A stretch of DNA of 64,000 bases from Pseudoalteromonas neustonica (GTDB taxonomy: Bacteria; Pseudomonadota; Gammaproteobacteria; Enterobacterales; Alteromonadaceae). Under the pieces are notes generated by a model. The model was given only the letters and a program-made list of their open reading frames with translations, did no database searches and was not told where the DNA came from. The position numbers and the translations under genes are program-made. Where the stretch lies: NCBI RefSeq assembly GCF_001653135.1, contig NZ_BDDS01000003.1:62001-126000 (forward strand). Reading direction: 5' to 3'. This document shows, piece after piece, positions 52,542-60,998 of the stretch; the stretch's first letter is position 1, and the number at the start of each line of letters is the position of its first letter.

Positions 52542-53360
52542 ATGTTTACAACTAAATTTATACGCAATATATACTCAACTTCCCTGTTGCTACTGCTGTT
52601 TATAAGCTACAACGCTAACGCTGATCCGGCCGTATTAAACCCTAATTTGAATTCAGATCTAACCACATTAGAGCTAAGCGCTGGTGAGTGGCCGCCCTTT
52701 ATGAGCGAATCACTTCCTCATCAAGGTGTTGTTGCTCATTTGATCAGTGATATTTTTGCCCAAGCAGGCATTAAAGTTAGTTTTACATTTTTACCTTGGT
52801 CACGGGCGTATCACGATACTGTAAATGGTAAGTATGCGGCAACCGCGGTATGGATGTTAAGTGAAGCAAGAACGAAAATTTATTTATATAGCGAGCCTGT
52901 ACTCAGTGAAAAATTTGTGTTTTTTTACCAAAAACAACACCATTTTGACTGGAAAAATATAGCTGATTTAAAAGGCCTTTTACTTGGTGGCGGGCTTGGC
53001 TATAGCTACGGCACTGAGTTTGATAACGCACTAGAAAAAGAGCTTTTTGAAATGTCACGCGTTGGCAGTACAGAGCAAAACTTTCGCCGTTTAGCCATGG
53101 GCCGAATCGATGCCTTTGCTGAAGAACAAAGTGTTGGCTACTATGCACTCAACAACCAACTACCTGAGCTTGCTAATGTTATTAGTCATCACCCTAAACC
53201 ATTATTAATAAATAAAAGCTTTTTATTATTCCCAAAGAACTCCGTTTATAGCAAAGAGCTATTAGCCATATTTAATCATCATTTATTACAGTTTAAACAA
53301 ACGGGGCGTTATCAAGCTTATTTTGAAGGCTTAGGCAAAGGCGACTATCAAAATAAGTAA
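52542..53360 (+). CDS. Periplasmic solute-binding protein of the SBP_bac_3 family
   Basis: This 272-residue exported protein has a signal peptide (IYSTSLLLLLFISYNANA) and the binding-protein core ELSAGEWPPFMSESLPHQGVVAHLISDIFAQAGIKVSFTFLPWSRAY, followed by GRIDAFAEEQSVGYYAL. It resembles amino-acid binding proteins but has no ABC partner nearby. AAGGAAGGCAGT precedes the ATG. It lies, on the opposite strand, between the two HExxH genes. Confidence 0.87.
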   Translation: MFTTKFIRNIYSTSLLLLLFISYNANADPAVLNPNLNSDLTTLELSAGEWPPFMSESLPHQGVVAHLISDIFAQAGIKVSFTFLPWSRAYHDTVNGKYAATAVWMLSEARTKIYLYSEPVLSEKFVFFYQKQHHFDWKNIADLKGLLLGGGLGYSYGTEFDNALEKELFEMSRVGSTEQNFRRLAMGRIDAFAEEQSVGYYALNNQLPELANVISHHPKPLLINKSFLLFPKNSVYSKELLAIFNHHLLQFKQTGRYQAYFEGLGKGDYQNK

Positions 53361-53401
53361 CCCCCTTAGCACTACGTAAAACCTCACCTACGATAAGCCT
53401 G

Positions 53402-54607
53402 CTACTTATTATACAGGTAAACATTTTTTTCAAACCAATTGAAAAAATCACTGTTTAACATATTTTCCGGATCGAGTAGATCGATAGTATTTTCTTCGTT
53501 CACCGTTGAGCAACGCGGCAACATTTCATTATATAAAAACGAAATAAAAGGGTTTTTATCTTTTGGTAAACTACTAAAATACTGCGTATACACAAGGCTC
53601 GATGCATACAATATGGCTTCATCTTCTTGCCAAGATTTATTGGGTATAATCAAATCATCCATTACAAAGGGCTGACTCATAGAGCCTGTGCGCTTATCCC
53701 ACTCATCAATTCGCAAAGAGGCAAGATGTTCGCCACTTTCAGAACGATAAGCAAAATATTGAGCCAGTCCCTCTTGTGCCCAACGCTGCATATACCCAAA
53801 TTGTACAAAGTTAATGGCATGTACGGCTTCATGTGTAAGGATATCTATAAACAATGTGCGATTTAGGTAACCATTATCATAACGTGGTAAATTAATATAA
53901 GCCTGATGAATCCAAGGGATATACACTCCAGGGTTATTTACTGAACTTTCGGCACCATGCTTAACTAACTCATTAAAATATTGCTTATCATTAAGCGTTA
54001 CTTTTAAATCTATAACACTTTTGGATAAGTTCTCTGGTTCAAACCAATCCATATACTCCTGATAAACAAACAATAAATTTCTGCGCAGTTCCCACTTAAG
54101 ATCATCAACGAATTGTTCTGAAAAATAGTGTTCAAGTGGCCGATATTCTCCGCGAAATAAAACCGAAATATTAATTTCAAAAAAACCGTAATACCTATTC
54201 ATATAACGCTTAGAATCTGGGTCGTATATTCTTGTAAATTTAAGCGGCGGGCGCTCCAATAAACTACATAACCGTTTTTGTTCTGATGTAGGGTTAACCG
54301 CCAGCCATTGGTGAGGAGTATGCTCTATATGCGGGGGAGCTTCATGCTTTATAGTGTCAATGTTACGCCGTAAACGCTTTTCAACGTGCTCAGGTTTTAT
54401 TTTATTCACGATCGGGGCCGCTGCTGGCTTAAAACCCTCATAATTTACATACACATTTTCCACAAGTGCTTCAATTGGCTCTGCATATACTCGCGTGTCT
54501 TGTGAATCAAACGAGTTAATAAATAAATTAACTCCCACAACCAAAATTAACACCGCCAAAAGTACTAAAAAAATGACCTTCGACCTACCCGCCTGTCTTT
54601 TATACAC
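53402..54607 (-). CDS. Membrane-anchored HExxH metallopeptidase-like protein, second copy
   Basis: This 401-residue protein has a membrane helix (VIFLVLLAVLILVVGVNLFI) and the zinc motif ILTHEAVHAINFVQFGYMQRWAQEGLAQYFAY. It resembles the protein at 51218 in layout, HExxH motif and EGLAxYF glutamate, but it has no DUF4124-like part. The start is a GTG with AAGAGG five bases before it. The two probably arose by duplication. Function is not known. Confidence 0.82.
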   Translation of the reverse strand: MYKRQAGRSKVIFLVLLAVLILVVGVNLFINSFDSQDTRVYAEPIEALVENVYVNYEGFKPAAAPIVNKIKPEHVEKRLRRNIDTIKHEAPPHIEHTPHQWLAVNPTSEQKRLCSLLERPPLKFTRIYDPDSKRYMNRYYGFFEINISVLFRGEYRPLEHYFSEQFVDDLKWELRRNLLFVYQEYMDWFEPENLSKSVIDLKVTLNDKQYFNELVKHGAESSVNNPGVYIPWIHQAYINLPRYDNGYLNRTLFIDILTHEAVHAINFVQFGYMQRWAQEGLAQYFAYRSESGEHLASLRIDEWDKRTGSMSQPFVMDDLIIPNKSWQEDEAILYASSLVYTQYFSSLPKDKNPFISFLYNEMLPRCSTVNEENTIDLLDPENMLNSDFFNWFEKNVYLYNK

Positions 54608-54769
54608 TTACACCTCTTAAACAATACTTGCAGAAAGCGACGAAGGCTTTTTTTGCATCACCAAATCTCTTAAAATAAAAACAGTGTAGCGAGTTTAAAT
54701 ACAATAAAGTACTCAAAAGAGGTCTAATCAGTTACTAGGCATCGAATTGGGGTTGTTAACGAGTGAAAA

Positions 54770-55082
54770 CAAAACCCGTAGGCGGGAGTTTACCTCGCGC
54801 TGTTTTACATTTTATGGTGCTTTATTTGCGCGGCGTAAAGCCCCGCGATTTTGTAGGTCGTGCTTTAGCGCGACAATAAATACACAAAGCAATAATCGCA
54901 GCTAAAGCTCGCTCCTACCAACAAACCCATGAACTAACCAAATATCGTAGGAACCCGCTTTAGCTGTGATTTTTGTAGAGCTAGTTGATGAACAATAAAC
55001 CAAACCCGTAGGCGGGAGTTTACCTCGCGCTGTTTACATTTTATGGTGCTTTATTTGCGCGGCGTAAAGCCCCGCCCACAAC
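54770..55082. repeat. REP array A (GTAG-headed palindromes)
   Basis: The array holds GTAGGCGGGAG hairpins at 54778 and 55008, GTAGGTCGTGC at 54853, GTAGGAACCCGC at 54947, and inverted copies at 54917 and 55079. A 73-bp segment is repeated at 54774 and 55004. Each element is a GTAG head and a 6-7 bp stem with a TTTA or TTTAC loop, which is the form of REP sequences. It fills most of the 488-base gap before the response-regulator gene. Confidence 0.8.
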
Positions 55083-55095
55083 AAATTAATGGTCT

Positions 55096-55710
55096 TTAAA
55101 TTAAATTTTGATTAATCGCTTTTATTACCGCTTGGGTTCTATCTTTTACATTCAGCTTGGCTAGAACTTGCGACACATGGTTACGAATTGTTCCTTCAGA
55201 GTTATCCAACCTATTAGCAATCACTTTATTCGACATTCCCAAAGACATACACTGCAGCACAACTTGCTCTTTTGCCGTTAAACATTGTTGGGGTGTTAAC
55301 TGTTGTTGTAATAAATAATCAGTCACTGCACTTTGCAGCACACGTTTACCCGCAATAACACGTTTAATCGCATCTATTAATTCTTCAAGCTCTATATTTT
55401 TAAGAACATAACCACGCGCGCCCAAATTTATAGCTTTAACTAATACGTCACAATCCTCAAAGGTAGTAATTATTAGTACCGGCGTGTTGTTTAAGCTTTC
55501 ACGCATTTTCTCAAGAACACCGAGTCCATCAAGGTTTGGCATTCGCATATCTAACAGCACAATATCAAAGCTACGCTGCGTTAATTGAGTAATAGCCTGT
55601 AAACCATCCTCAGCATGGCCATCAATAAATATATCCTCATCTAAATTAAGTAAATTAGCTAAACCAAGGCGAACTAAAGTCTGATCTTCTACTAGTAGGC
55701 ACTTAATCAT
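55096..55710 (-). CDS. NarL/LuxR-family response regulator (DesR-like)
   Basis: This 204-residue regulator has a receiver domain (LLVEDQ, Asp in IVLLDMRMPNLDG, Lys in YVLKNI) and a LuxR-type helix-turn-helix (LTAKEQVVLQCMSLGMSNKVIANRLDNSEGTIRNHVSQVLAKLNVKDRTQAV). It overlaps the kinase stop by one base (TAATG), so it is the kinase partner. The target promoter may be the divergent acyltransferase, upstream of which there are palindromes. Confidence 0.93.
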   Translation of the reverse strand: MIKCLLVEDQTLVRLGLANLLNLDEDIFIDGHAEDGLQAITQLTQRSFDIVLLDMRMPNLDGLGVLEKMRESLNNTPVLIITTFEDCDVLVKAINLGARGYVLKNIELEELIDAIKRVIAGKRVLQSAVTDYLLQQQLTPQQCLTAKEQVVLQCMSLGMSNKVIANRLDNSEGTIRNHVSQVLAKLNVKDRTQAVIKAINQNLI

Positions 55711-56834
55711 TATTCGTCTCTATTAAAAATCAGTGGCAAAGCAATAGTATTTATAAGCACACCTTGCTCAATATACTGGGTAAAATCGCCATTATATTGC
55801 GCCATGCGCTCCTTTAATCCAGCTAAACCATTACCTTGTTTTGGTAACTCTGTTTCTGGTTGGTTGTTGTATGCCTGTGCGATAAGCTGTGTTTGTTGAT
55901 CAATATGAGTGACCTTTGCACTCAATGTTATATGGTTTGCTTGTGTATGTTTAAGCGTATTACTGATCATTTCTTGGCAAAAGCGTAGCACACATAAGCC
56001 ATAATCTTGGGGTAATTGTTCTGTTTGTGTATCAAGCTGTAAATCACATTGTAAGTTAGGGGTTAGCGCACAGAGGGCTTCGAGCGCATTTTTTAATATG
56101 GTTTTATTATTACGTTGGGTCGATACGATTTCTCGTACCTCTTCTAGTACTTCTTGGCTTAATTGATGACAACGAGTCAACGTTTCGACAGTTTCAGGGT
56201 TGGCTGTTCGTTTAGCAAAATCTAAGTTAATACTCAGCGCAGTGAGCTTATGACCCAAAGAGTCATGTAATTCTCGTGAAATGTTCTGACGTTCCTGCGC
56301 AGCACTCATCGCTCCCATCATTTGTTGCGTAGCTTTGAGTTCTTTATAGTTTTGTCGCGATTGATAATGCATATTAAGACTCTCCACAATACGCCTACTT
56401 ACAAACCAATTCATCACACAAAAGAAAAACCATACTACAAACGTCACCCAGGGCACACTCGCTTCCCAGCGCGTATAATGTGTTGCGCCATATACAACCA
56501 TGGCGCTCACCACTGCACACAGTATTTTAGGTAATGAAAAGTGAGGACTGAAAGTTGCCGTAAACATCACTAAATGCAAAAACACGAGCGAAGTCGACGT
56601 AAGTTGCATGAGTCCCAAGGTCAGCAAAAAATAAGTTAACGCAATTATATAAACGTGTTTATTTGGCTGCTTTAAAACATAAAATAGCAGTGCCAAAATA
56701 GCACCACTCACACCACCTTGTAGCAACAAAGCAAGTTCAGAGTTAGCATAATATGCGCAGGCTGAGGTTACCCCCAACCAAGAGGCCAACGTTGAAAAAC
56801 GCCAATCTGTTGTATGCCGTATATTTGGAACCAT
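55710..56834 (-). CDS. Membrane histidine kinase of the DesK/NarX type
   Basis: This 374-residue kinase has five to six N-terminal membrane segments (about 15-150) and a HisKA_3 dimerisation domain with ERQNISRELHDSLGHKLTAL (phospho-histidine in ELHDSLGH). The HATPase part contains NTLKHTQANHITL and GNGLAGLKERM. The multi-helix sensor without a periplasmic domain is like DesK, which senses membrane fluidity. The ATG at 56834 is used; an upstream GTG at 56846 is the alternative. It is followed by its regulator. Confidence 0.9.
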   Translation of the reverse strand: MVPNIRHTTDWRFSTLASWLGVTSACAYYANSELALLLQGGVSGAILALLFYVLKQPNKHVYIIALTYFLLTLGLMQLTSTSLVFLHLVMFTATFSPHFSLPKILCAVVSAMVVYGATHYTRWEASVPWVTFVVWFFFCVMNWFVSRRIVESLNMHYQSRQNYKELKATQQMMGAMSAAQERQNISRELHDSLGHKLTALSINLDFAKRTANPETVETLTRCHQLSQEVLEEVREIVSTQRNNKTILKNALEALCALTPNLQCDLQLDTQTEQLPQDYGLCVLRFCQEMISNTLKHTQANHITLSAKVTHIDQQTQLIAQAYNNQPETELPKQGNGLAGLKERMAQYNGDFTQYIEQGVLINTIALPLIFNRDE

Positions 56835-56887
56835 TGAATAACCCACATTTTTTACTAATTATTACAGAATCAAAAAGTTAAGAACAG

Positions 56888-56913
56888 TGACATATGTCAT
56901 AGCCCAAGCTATG
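56888..56913. promoter_or_regulatory. Adjacent palindromes between the kinase and acyltransferase genes
   Basis: TGACATATGTCA (12-bp perfect palindrome, 56888-56899) is followed by CATAGC-CCAA-GCTATG (56898-56913). They lie in the divergent gap and are good candidates for the DesR-like regulator or its partner promoter. Confidence 0.45.
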
Positions 56914-56987
56914 AGGTTTGTGACTAGAGGGCTCAAGATACAATCACGTATGCTTTTAATACGAACTACACCACCCGAGCACTTAAA

Positions 56988-58133
56988 ATGAATATGAATA
57001 ATAGACTACATTACATTGATAATTTACGTAGCCTAGCGCTATTACTAGGTATTGTATTTCACGCAGCGCTGGCATACAGCCCCTTTTTTAGTAATCTTTG
57101 GTTCACAGCCGATCCAAATACACATTTCATCTTTGATTATATATCGCATGCATTACACTTATTTCGTATGCCACTCTTTTTTATTATTGCAGGTTTTTGC
57201 AGCGCCCTGCTTATAGATAAATCTAATACTAATCAATTTTTACGTCATCGAGCTAAACACATACTGTTGCCCTTTATGATCTTTTTGCCTTTAAGCTTTG
57301 CCATTTACTATCATGCCCTTAGCTTTGGTGCGAGTATTGCTAAACCAACGCCGCCCATTTTTGCTGTTTTTCAGGTCATTAAAGAGCCTGTAATCAGCAC
57401 AATGCATTTATGGTTTTTGTGGAATCTATTTCAGTTTTGCGTCATCTTTTGGCTACTAAATAAGAGTAAGTTAGTAAGCAATAAGCTCGATAACTTCATA
57501 ACTCACCCCGTATTTTTATATTGTATGCTACCCATTTTATTAACAGTCTCATTAATTGCACAGCCGATACCATTCCCAGCCCCCGATAAACTCACGCCTC
57601 AGCTTTGGTCATATGGCTTTTACGGCAGCCTTTACTTGGTCGGTGCAAGCCTTTTTAAAAAGCAAAACCTACTTTCAACGTATCAAAACTATATATGGCC
57701 TCTATCAGGAATAGCCACAATATCTATTGCGGCTTATTTTTATCTACTTCCAGCAGCGCCTACACTTGAAATGGTTATAACCGCCGCCTCCGCCGGAAAA
57801 TTCACCCCAACAGGCCATCAACACTTTTTGCATGTAATGGTACAAACGAGCTGTATTTTATCGTTGACCGCAGTGTCTATTTTACTCGGCCACCGCTTTT
57901 TAAATAATGCAAATCGCGTAAGTCGCGCCATTTCCGATGCTTCGTATTGGGTTTATTTAATCCACGTACCAGTACTTATTTATATTCAAATGCCACTGAT
58001 CAACACCGCACTCCCCGCACTGAGTAAATTTATTATTTCCGTATTCTTAACCTTATTGATTGGCCAAGTAAGTTACTTGCTATTAGTAAAAAGAACATGG
58101 CTTGGCTTATTACTCAATGGCAAAAAGCATTAA
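56988..58133 (+). CDS. Membrane acyltransferase of the Acyl_transf_3 family
   Basis: This 381-residue protein has about ten membrane segments and begins NNRLHYIDNLRSLALLLGIVFHAALAYSP, where the histidine fits the acyltransferase-3 active site. The region ISTMHLWFLWNLFQFCVIF and the C-terminal ISDASYWVYLIHVPVLIYIQM are also typical. Relatives modify sugars or glucans (OpgC/MdoC-like) with acyl groups. It is divergent from the DesK-like kinase, which may control it in response to membrane state. No ribosome site is clear. Confidence 0.88.
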   Translation: MNMNNRLHYIDNLRSLALLLGIVFHAALAYSPFFSNLWFTADPNTHFIFDYISHALHLFRMPLFFIIAGFCSALLIDKSNTNQFLRHRAKHILLPFMIFLPLSFAIYYHALSFGASIAKPTPPIFAVFQVIKEPVISTMHLWFLWNLFQFCVIFWLLNKSKLVSNKLDNFITHPVFLYCMLPILLTVSLIAQPIPFPAPDKLTPQLWSYGFYGSLYLVGASLFKKQNLLSTYQNYIWPLSGIATISIAAYFYLLPAAPTLEMVITAASAGKFTPTGHQHFLHVMVQTSCILSLTAVSILLGHRFLNNANRVSRAISDASYWVYLIHVPVLIYIQMPLINTALPALSKFIISVFLTLLIGQVSYLLLVKRTWLGLLLNGKKH

Positions 58134-58164
58134 AGGAAAGCTACCCAGTTTATAAGTTGTGCAT

Positions 58165-59012
58165 TAGCTTTATTTGCGCGGCATAAAGCCCCACGCTTTT
58201 GTAGGTCGTGCTTTAGCGCGACAATAACAATAAATGCTAAAGCAATCATCGCAGCTAAAACTCGCTCCTACCAACAAACCCATGAACTAACCAAATATCG
58301 TAGGAACCAGCTTTAGCTGTGATTGTTTGTAGAGCTACTGAAAAATAAACCAAACCCGTAGGCAGGAGCTTACCTCGCGCTGTTTGCATTTTATGGTGCT
58401 TTAATTTGCGCGGCATTAAAAAGCCCCGCCTACGACAAATCCTAGCACTTTTGTAGGTCGTGCTTTAGCGCGACAATAAATACACAAAGCAATAATCGCA
58501 GCTAAAACTCGCTCCTACCAACAAACCCATGAACTAACCAAATATCGTAGGAACCAGCTTTAGCTGTGATTGTTTGTAGAGTTACTGAAAAATAAACCAA
58601 ACCCGTAGGCGGGAATTTACCTCGCGCTGTTTGCATTTTATGGTGCTTTAATTTGCACGGCATAAAGCCCCGCCTACGACAAATATAAATACCCATAGCT
58701 GATAGTTCACCTCGGCTTTGTAGGTCGTGCTTTAGCGCGACAATAAATGCTAAAGCAATCATCGCAGCTAAAACTCGATCCTACCAACAAACCCATGAAC
58801 TAACCAAATATCGTAGGAACCAGCTTTAGCTGTGATTTTTGTAGAGCTAGTTGATGAACAATAAACCAAACCTGTAGGCGGGAATTTACCTCGCGCAGGT
58901 TTGCGTTTTATGACATTTAAATTTGCGCGGCGTAAAGCCCCGCCTACAAAATTTAAACACCCGTAGCAGCGGGTTTACCCCGCGATTTTGTAGGTCGTGC
59001 TTTAGCGCGACA
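58165..59012. repeat. REP array B: tandem composite repeats
   Basis: Three imperfect units of about 252, 267 and 270 bp begin at GTAGGTCGTGC at 58201, 58453 and 58720, and a fourth copy of that head lies at 58990. Each full unit also holds an inverted GTAGGAGCGAG-type element, a GTAGGAACCAGC element (58300, 58547, 58813) and a GTAGGCGGGAA/G element (58358, 58605, 58874), plus an inverted partner. This is a compound REP (BIME-like) array that fills most of the 997-base gap. A 86-residue frame inside is not a gene. Confidence 0.88.
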
Positions 59013-59130
59013 ATGTTTGCGCTTACCCTTAAATATGCTGACATATTTTGAAGCAAATCAATCAGACCAGTATTTTTATTAGGTACTTCAATGTTATTCT
59101 ATGCAAATACATGATTGAAAAGGACTCCTC

Positions 59131-60141
59131 ATGATTTTAAAAGATAAAACCCTCATAACTTCTACTTCACCCAAAATACAAGCTGGCCAAAAACAAGAGC
59201 TCGATGTAGCATTTTATCTGCGTCGCGCGTTTAAAAATCATCCACAAGTTTTTGTATTTAACGATGTAAAATTCAAACATAATGGTGAAACCGCACAAGT
59301 AGACCACTTAATCGCTTACACCTATGGTTTTATACTTATTGAATCTAAAAGCATCACCGGGGAAGTCTCTATTAATGAACATCAAGAATGGAGTCGTAGT
59401 TACCGTGGTCAATGGCAAGGCATGCCATCGCCAATCAAACAAGTTGAGTTACAGCAAGCGTTATTAAAAGGCCTGATGAGAGACAATGCCCCACAACTGC
59501 TCCCAAAAATATTTGGCAAAATACAGCAAAACTTTGGTGGTCGCGAATGGCATAGCATTTGTGCCATATCTAGTAATGCAATTATCCAACGCAACAAAGC
59601 CCCACAAGATATTGCTACTCGGCTTGTAAAATCAGAGTTTATTGCCGATAAATTGCTTGAGATAATGAAACTGCCAGCATCAATACCTAATGCTTTACAC
59701 CTTTTTTCAAAAAATACACGTCCATGGTTTAGTGAAGAAAGCTTAGCCAGAATTTGCCAATTTATTTTAGACCAAAACATATTATCCCCCGCACACGTAG
59801 AGCCTAAAATATTGGCAGAAGAGCTCAACGAACCAACCCCAATTTATCAAGAAAAACCCATACAGATTGAACCAACGTTTACTCCGCCAATCCCTGCGGA
59901 GCAATCGTGTACAATTAACCAAATAGATTTGGCCTGTAAAAAATGTGGCAATAAAACAGACCTTCAACCCCGCTCAGGCCGATACGGATACTTTGCCACC
60001 TGCGGCAATTGCAAAACAAACACACCAATGAAAACGCCCTGCCCTCAATGTAGCAGCACCAATACCAAAGTGAGCAAACGCAAAGAGTCTTACTCATTAG
60101 TCTGTGGGGAATGTGAAAGTACAGCGCCTATTAAAGTTTGA
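59131..60141 (+). CDS. NERD-domain nuclease-like protein with C-terminal zinc ribbons
   Basis: This 336-residue protein has an N-terminal NERD domain (nuclease-related, PD-(D/E)XK fold). Asp58 is in AQVDHLIAYTYGFILIESK and the E-x-K pair is Glu71-Ser-Lys73. The middle is helical. The tail has four CxxC pairs (CKKCGNKTDLQ, CGNCKTN, CPQCSSTNTK, CGECEST), so two zinc ribbons. It likely binds or cuts DNA, but the target is unknown. AAAAGGACTCCTC precedes the ATG. REP arrays flank it on both sides. Confidence 0.87.
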   Translation: MILKDKTLITSTSPKIQAGQKQELDVAFYLRRAFKNHPQVFVFNDVKFKHNGETAQVDHLIAYTYGFILIESKSITGEVSINEHQEWSRSYRGQWQGMPSPIKQVELQQALLKGLMRDNAPQLLPKIFGKIQQNFGGREWHSICAISSNAIIQRNKAPQDIATRLVKSEFIADKLLEIMKLPASIPNALHLFSKNTRPWFSEESLARICQFILDQNILSPAHVEPKILAEELNEPTPIYQEKPIQIEPTFTPPIPAEQSCTINQIDLACKKCGNKTDLQPRSGRYGYFATCGNCKTNTPMKTPCPQCSSTNTKVSKRKESYSLVCGECESTAPIKV

Positions 60142-60147
60142 TGGTCA

Positions 60148-60280
60148 ATGTAGGCGGGAGTTTACCTCGCGCGGGTTTACCCCGCGATTTTGTAGGTCGT
60201 GCTTTAGCGCGACAATAAATGCTAAAGCAATCATCGCAGCAAAGCTCACTCCTACCAACAACCCATGAACTAACCAAATA
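60148..60280. repeat. REP array C
   Basis: GTAGGCGGGAG at 60150 and GTAGGTCGTGC at 60192 are followed by an inverted GTAGGAGTGAG-type element near 60230-60254 and the same CAACAAACCCATG-like spacer found in arrays A and B. It fills the gap after the NERD gene. Confidence 0.75.
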
Positions 60281-60360
60281 TATGTCATATTGAAAAACTA
60301 CCTTTTCTTTGTACCTTTTATTTAGTATGTTAATTGTTCAATTAAAAGGAGAATAATTAC

Positions 60361-60837
60361 ATGGATGGTCAATTACCATTATTTGATGAAATACCCGATA
60401 AAAACGAGCAAACGGGATCACCGCAAGAATCAAACCGTAAGTTTTGTACCGAGCTTGAAGAAGATCTAACCTTAATAGGCTTTCTTGAGTGTCACGACAC
60501 TCAACCTCAACCACAAAAGTATATAAAGCGTGCAGCCTACCAAGATATGTACGGCAGTACACGCCATAGTACCTTTTTAATACATCATAAAATCAAAGGG
60601 CTGTTAAGAGTTGAAGCCCATCGACAAGTACAAAGTGGCTCAGTTGATCAAAAATTTCCATTCTTTTATGAGTCATTAAATAATGCACCAGAAGAAACGG
60701 TGGTTATTGTTTTCGATGGAAAGGGCTATAAAAAAGAGGCTTTTGATTGGTTGTTAAATCAAACTGAAATACAAACAAATAAAATGTTTAAGGTGTTCGC
60801 TTCCAAAGACGAGTTCCTTAACTATTTGACGGGTTAG
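60361..60837 (+). CDS. PD-(D/E)XK-like protein with altered active site
   Basis: This 158-residue protein has the order of a PD-(D/E)XK core: LLRVEAHRQVQSGSVDQKFPFFYESL then ETVVIVFDGKGYKKEAFDWL, which resembles restriction-type nucleases where this region reads E-x-K-x-Q followed by SGSVDxK. Here the lysine is replaced: Glu85-Ala-His87-Arg-Gln89. So the fold is likely but catalysis may be lost or changed. AAAGGAGAATAATTAC precedes the ATG. It lies 161 bases before the large helicase gene on the same strand. The family call is by eye. Confidence 0.68.
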   Translation: MDGQLPLFDEIPDKNEQTGSPQESNRKFCTELEEDLTLIGFLECHDTQPQPQKYIKRAAYQDMYGSTRHSTFLIHHKIKGLLRVEAHRQVQSGSVDQKFPFFYESLNNAPEETVVIVFDGKGYKKEAFDWLLNQTEIQTNKMFKVFASKDEFLNYLTG

Positions 60838-60998
60838 TATACAACTCTAACCCCGCATATTGTTTTTAATTTCAAATACCCTAAATATCACATGGCGACT
60901 AGAGTGCTTTTACAGCACTCCCCAATTCACTCTCACTTATTGCTTGTTTACATTGCATTTTTTAGTAAACTGAATGTTCGCAAACAGGGAGCGCTTTA

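Noticed and set aside
58502..58762. An 86-codon minus-strand frame in REP array B
   Set aside because: It is made entirely of repeat units and changes between copies, so it is not a gene.
58165..59012. Possible CRISPR array
   Set aside because: The period is about 250-270 bp, spacers are themselves repeats and there are no cas genes. REP elements explain it.
59409..59828. A 139-codon minus-strand frame inside the NERD gene
   Set aside because: It is a shadow of the NERD coding frame with no start signal or domain.
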